Part shown: piece after piece, positions 63,391-64,000 of the stretch
Numbering within the stretch: position 1 is the stretch's first letter
Layout: each line of letters begins with the position of its first letter
From: Owenia fusiformis
Lineage: Eukaryota; Annelida; Polychaeta; Sabellida; Oweniidae
Assembly (NCBI GenBank): GCA_903813345.2
Contig: CAIIXF020000008.1
Span: forward strand, 20,380,822 to 20,444,821
Direction of reading: 5' to 3'
Length of the DNA: 64,000 nt
Position numbers and translations under genes: made by a program
Notes under the pieces: model-generated
Databases searched by the model: none
What the model saw: only the letters and a program-made list of their open reading frames with translations
What the model was told of the DNA's origin: nothing

Positions 63391-64000
63391 TGCTACGCTC
63401 TGTAATGCAGCAGATTTGAGTGACATTTTAAAAGAATGGTCCAAAAATTATCATGACGGATCCAGAAGCTTACAAGAGCACATTTCAAATCATGAAAAAA
63501 ATTTTCGCGGAAAAAAAATTGATACGGCCCATTTATGATAACATGGTTTAAAAGGCCTGCAAAATATTTGGGCCTAAATATTTTTTGGGCTAAACTAAGT
63601 TTTTTCTAGGCCCACCCAACTTGGATCCGCCAGTGTAGTCGGTAGCCTATTCTCAATAACTAGCAAAGCATGGTGCTTTAGTAATCACAAACCAATTTTA
63701 GCGATTTTTCTATTAAAAAAACCCTAGAAACGTAGCCTATGAAATGAATAATATATAAGTTGAGCCAGTAAGCTTTGTTCAACTTGTCTATGGATTTTGC
63801 ATGTCAGTAATGAAGGTCATCACTGAAAGGCTAGTTTTAGTGAAATACGCAGACGTGTTTTTTAAAACCGTTCAAGTTGAACCATATTTAAAAGAAATCT
63901 ACGTCCAATATTTGTATCCTTTCAATGCAAGCTCTTTTCAACCTTCGTGTATGGATTTTGTATGTCAATAAAGATGCACAAATAGTTGGGGTCAGAAATT
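63391..64000. other. gene-free end of window
   Basis: A diverged direct repeat of TTTCAACTT/TCAACCTT plus GTATGGATTTTGTATGTCA is visible at about 63778 and 63937. Nothing else was recognised. Confidence 0.4.

Overview
The window is nuclear DNA from an animal, most likely a marine invertebrate. It is AT-rich, its genes are split by GT-AG introns, and it is dense in small palindromic transposons. Three protein-coding genes can be supported from sequence. The species cannot be named. The gene set (a Bark beetle/Anakonda homologue, a ZP-domain membrane protein and a GT31 glycosyltransferase) fits a non-vertebrate bilaterian such as a mollusc, another lophotrochozoan, a hemichordate or a cephalochordate.

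Layout. From 1 to about 13.6 kb there is no gene. This part holds a Mutator-like MITE with a 9-bp target duplication, a ~475-bp tandem repeat broken by two long foldback elements, a short-period CATCCCCT repeat, a cluster of TCACGTGA boxes, and a 3.06-kb terminal-inverted-repeat element full of palindromic satellite arrays (7.1-10.2 kb). From 15.9 to 21.3 kb on the minus strand lies a ZP-domain gene with nine certain coding exons and one tentative one. From 22 to 27.5 kb there are C-rich and other duplications. At 27.55-28.94 kb on the plus strand is an intron-less beta-1,3-galactosyltransferase-like gene. From 28.9 to 37.2 kb there is a recent 0.66-kb direct duplication and a nest of mobile elements: a broken LINE reverse transcriptase interrupted by a MITE, two copies of an element family carrying consensus 5' splice sites, and a 2.8-kb foldback.

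From 37.68 to 57.63 kb on the plus strand is a 20-exon gene for a ~2931-residue homologue of Protein bark beetle (Anakonda), the triple-repeat organiser of tricellular junctions. Every exon junction was checked for reading phase. Each of its three extracellular modules has a beta-helix entry motif, an SRCR domain, parallel beta-helix repeats, a CUB-like domain and a closing NxWG motif. A C-type-lectin-like domain, one membrane helix and a proline-rich tail follow. Its introns carry several hairpin elements and a 103-bp tandem repeat that copies the exon 15 donor. From 57.6 kb to the end is probable 3' UTR followed by more repeats.

The three genes share no obvious pathway. All three products are predicted to be membrane or secretory-pathway proteins: a junction organiser, a ZP-module surface protein and a Golgi glycosyltransferase.
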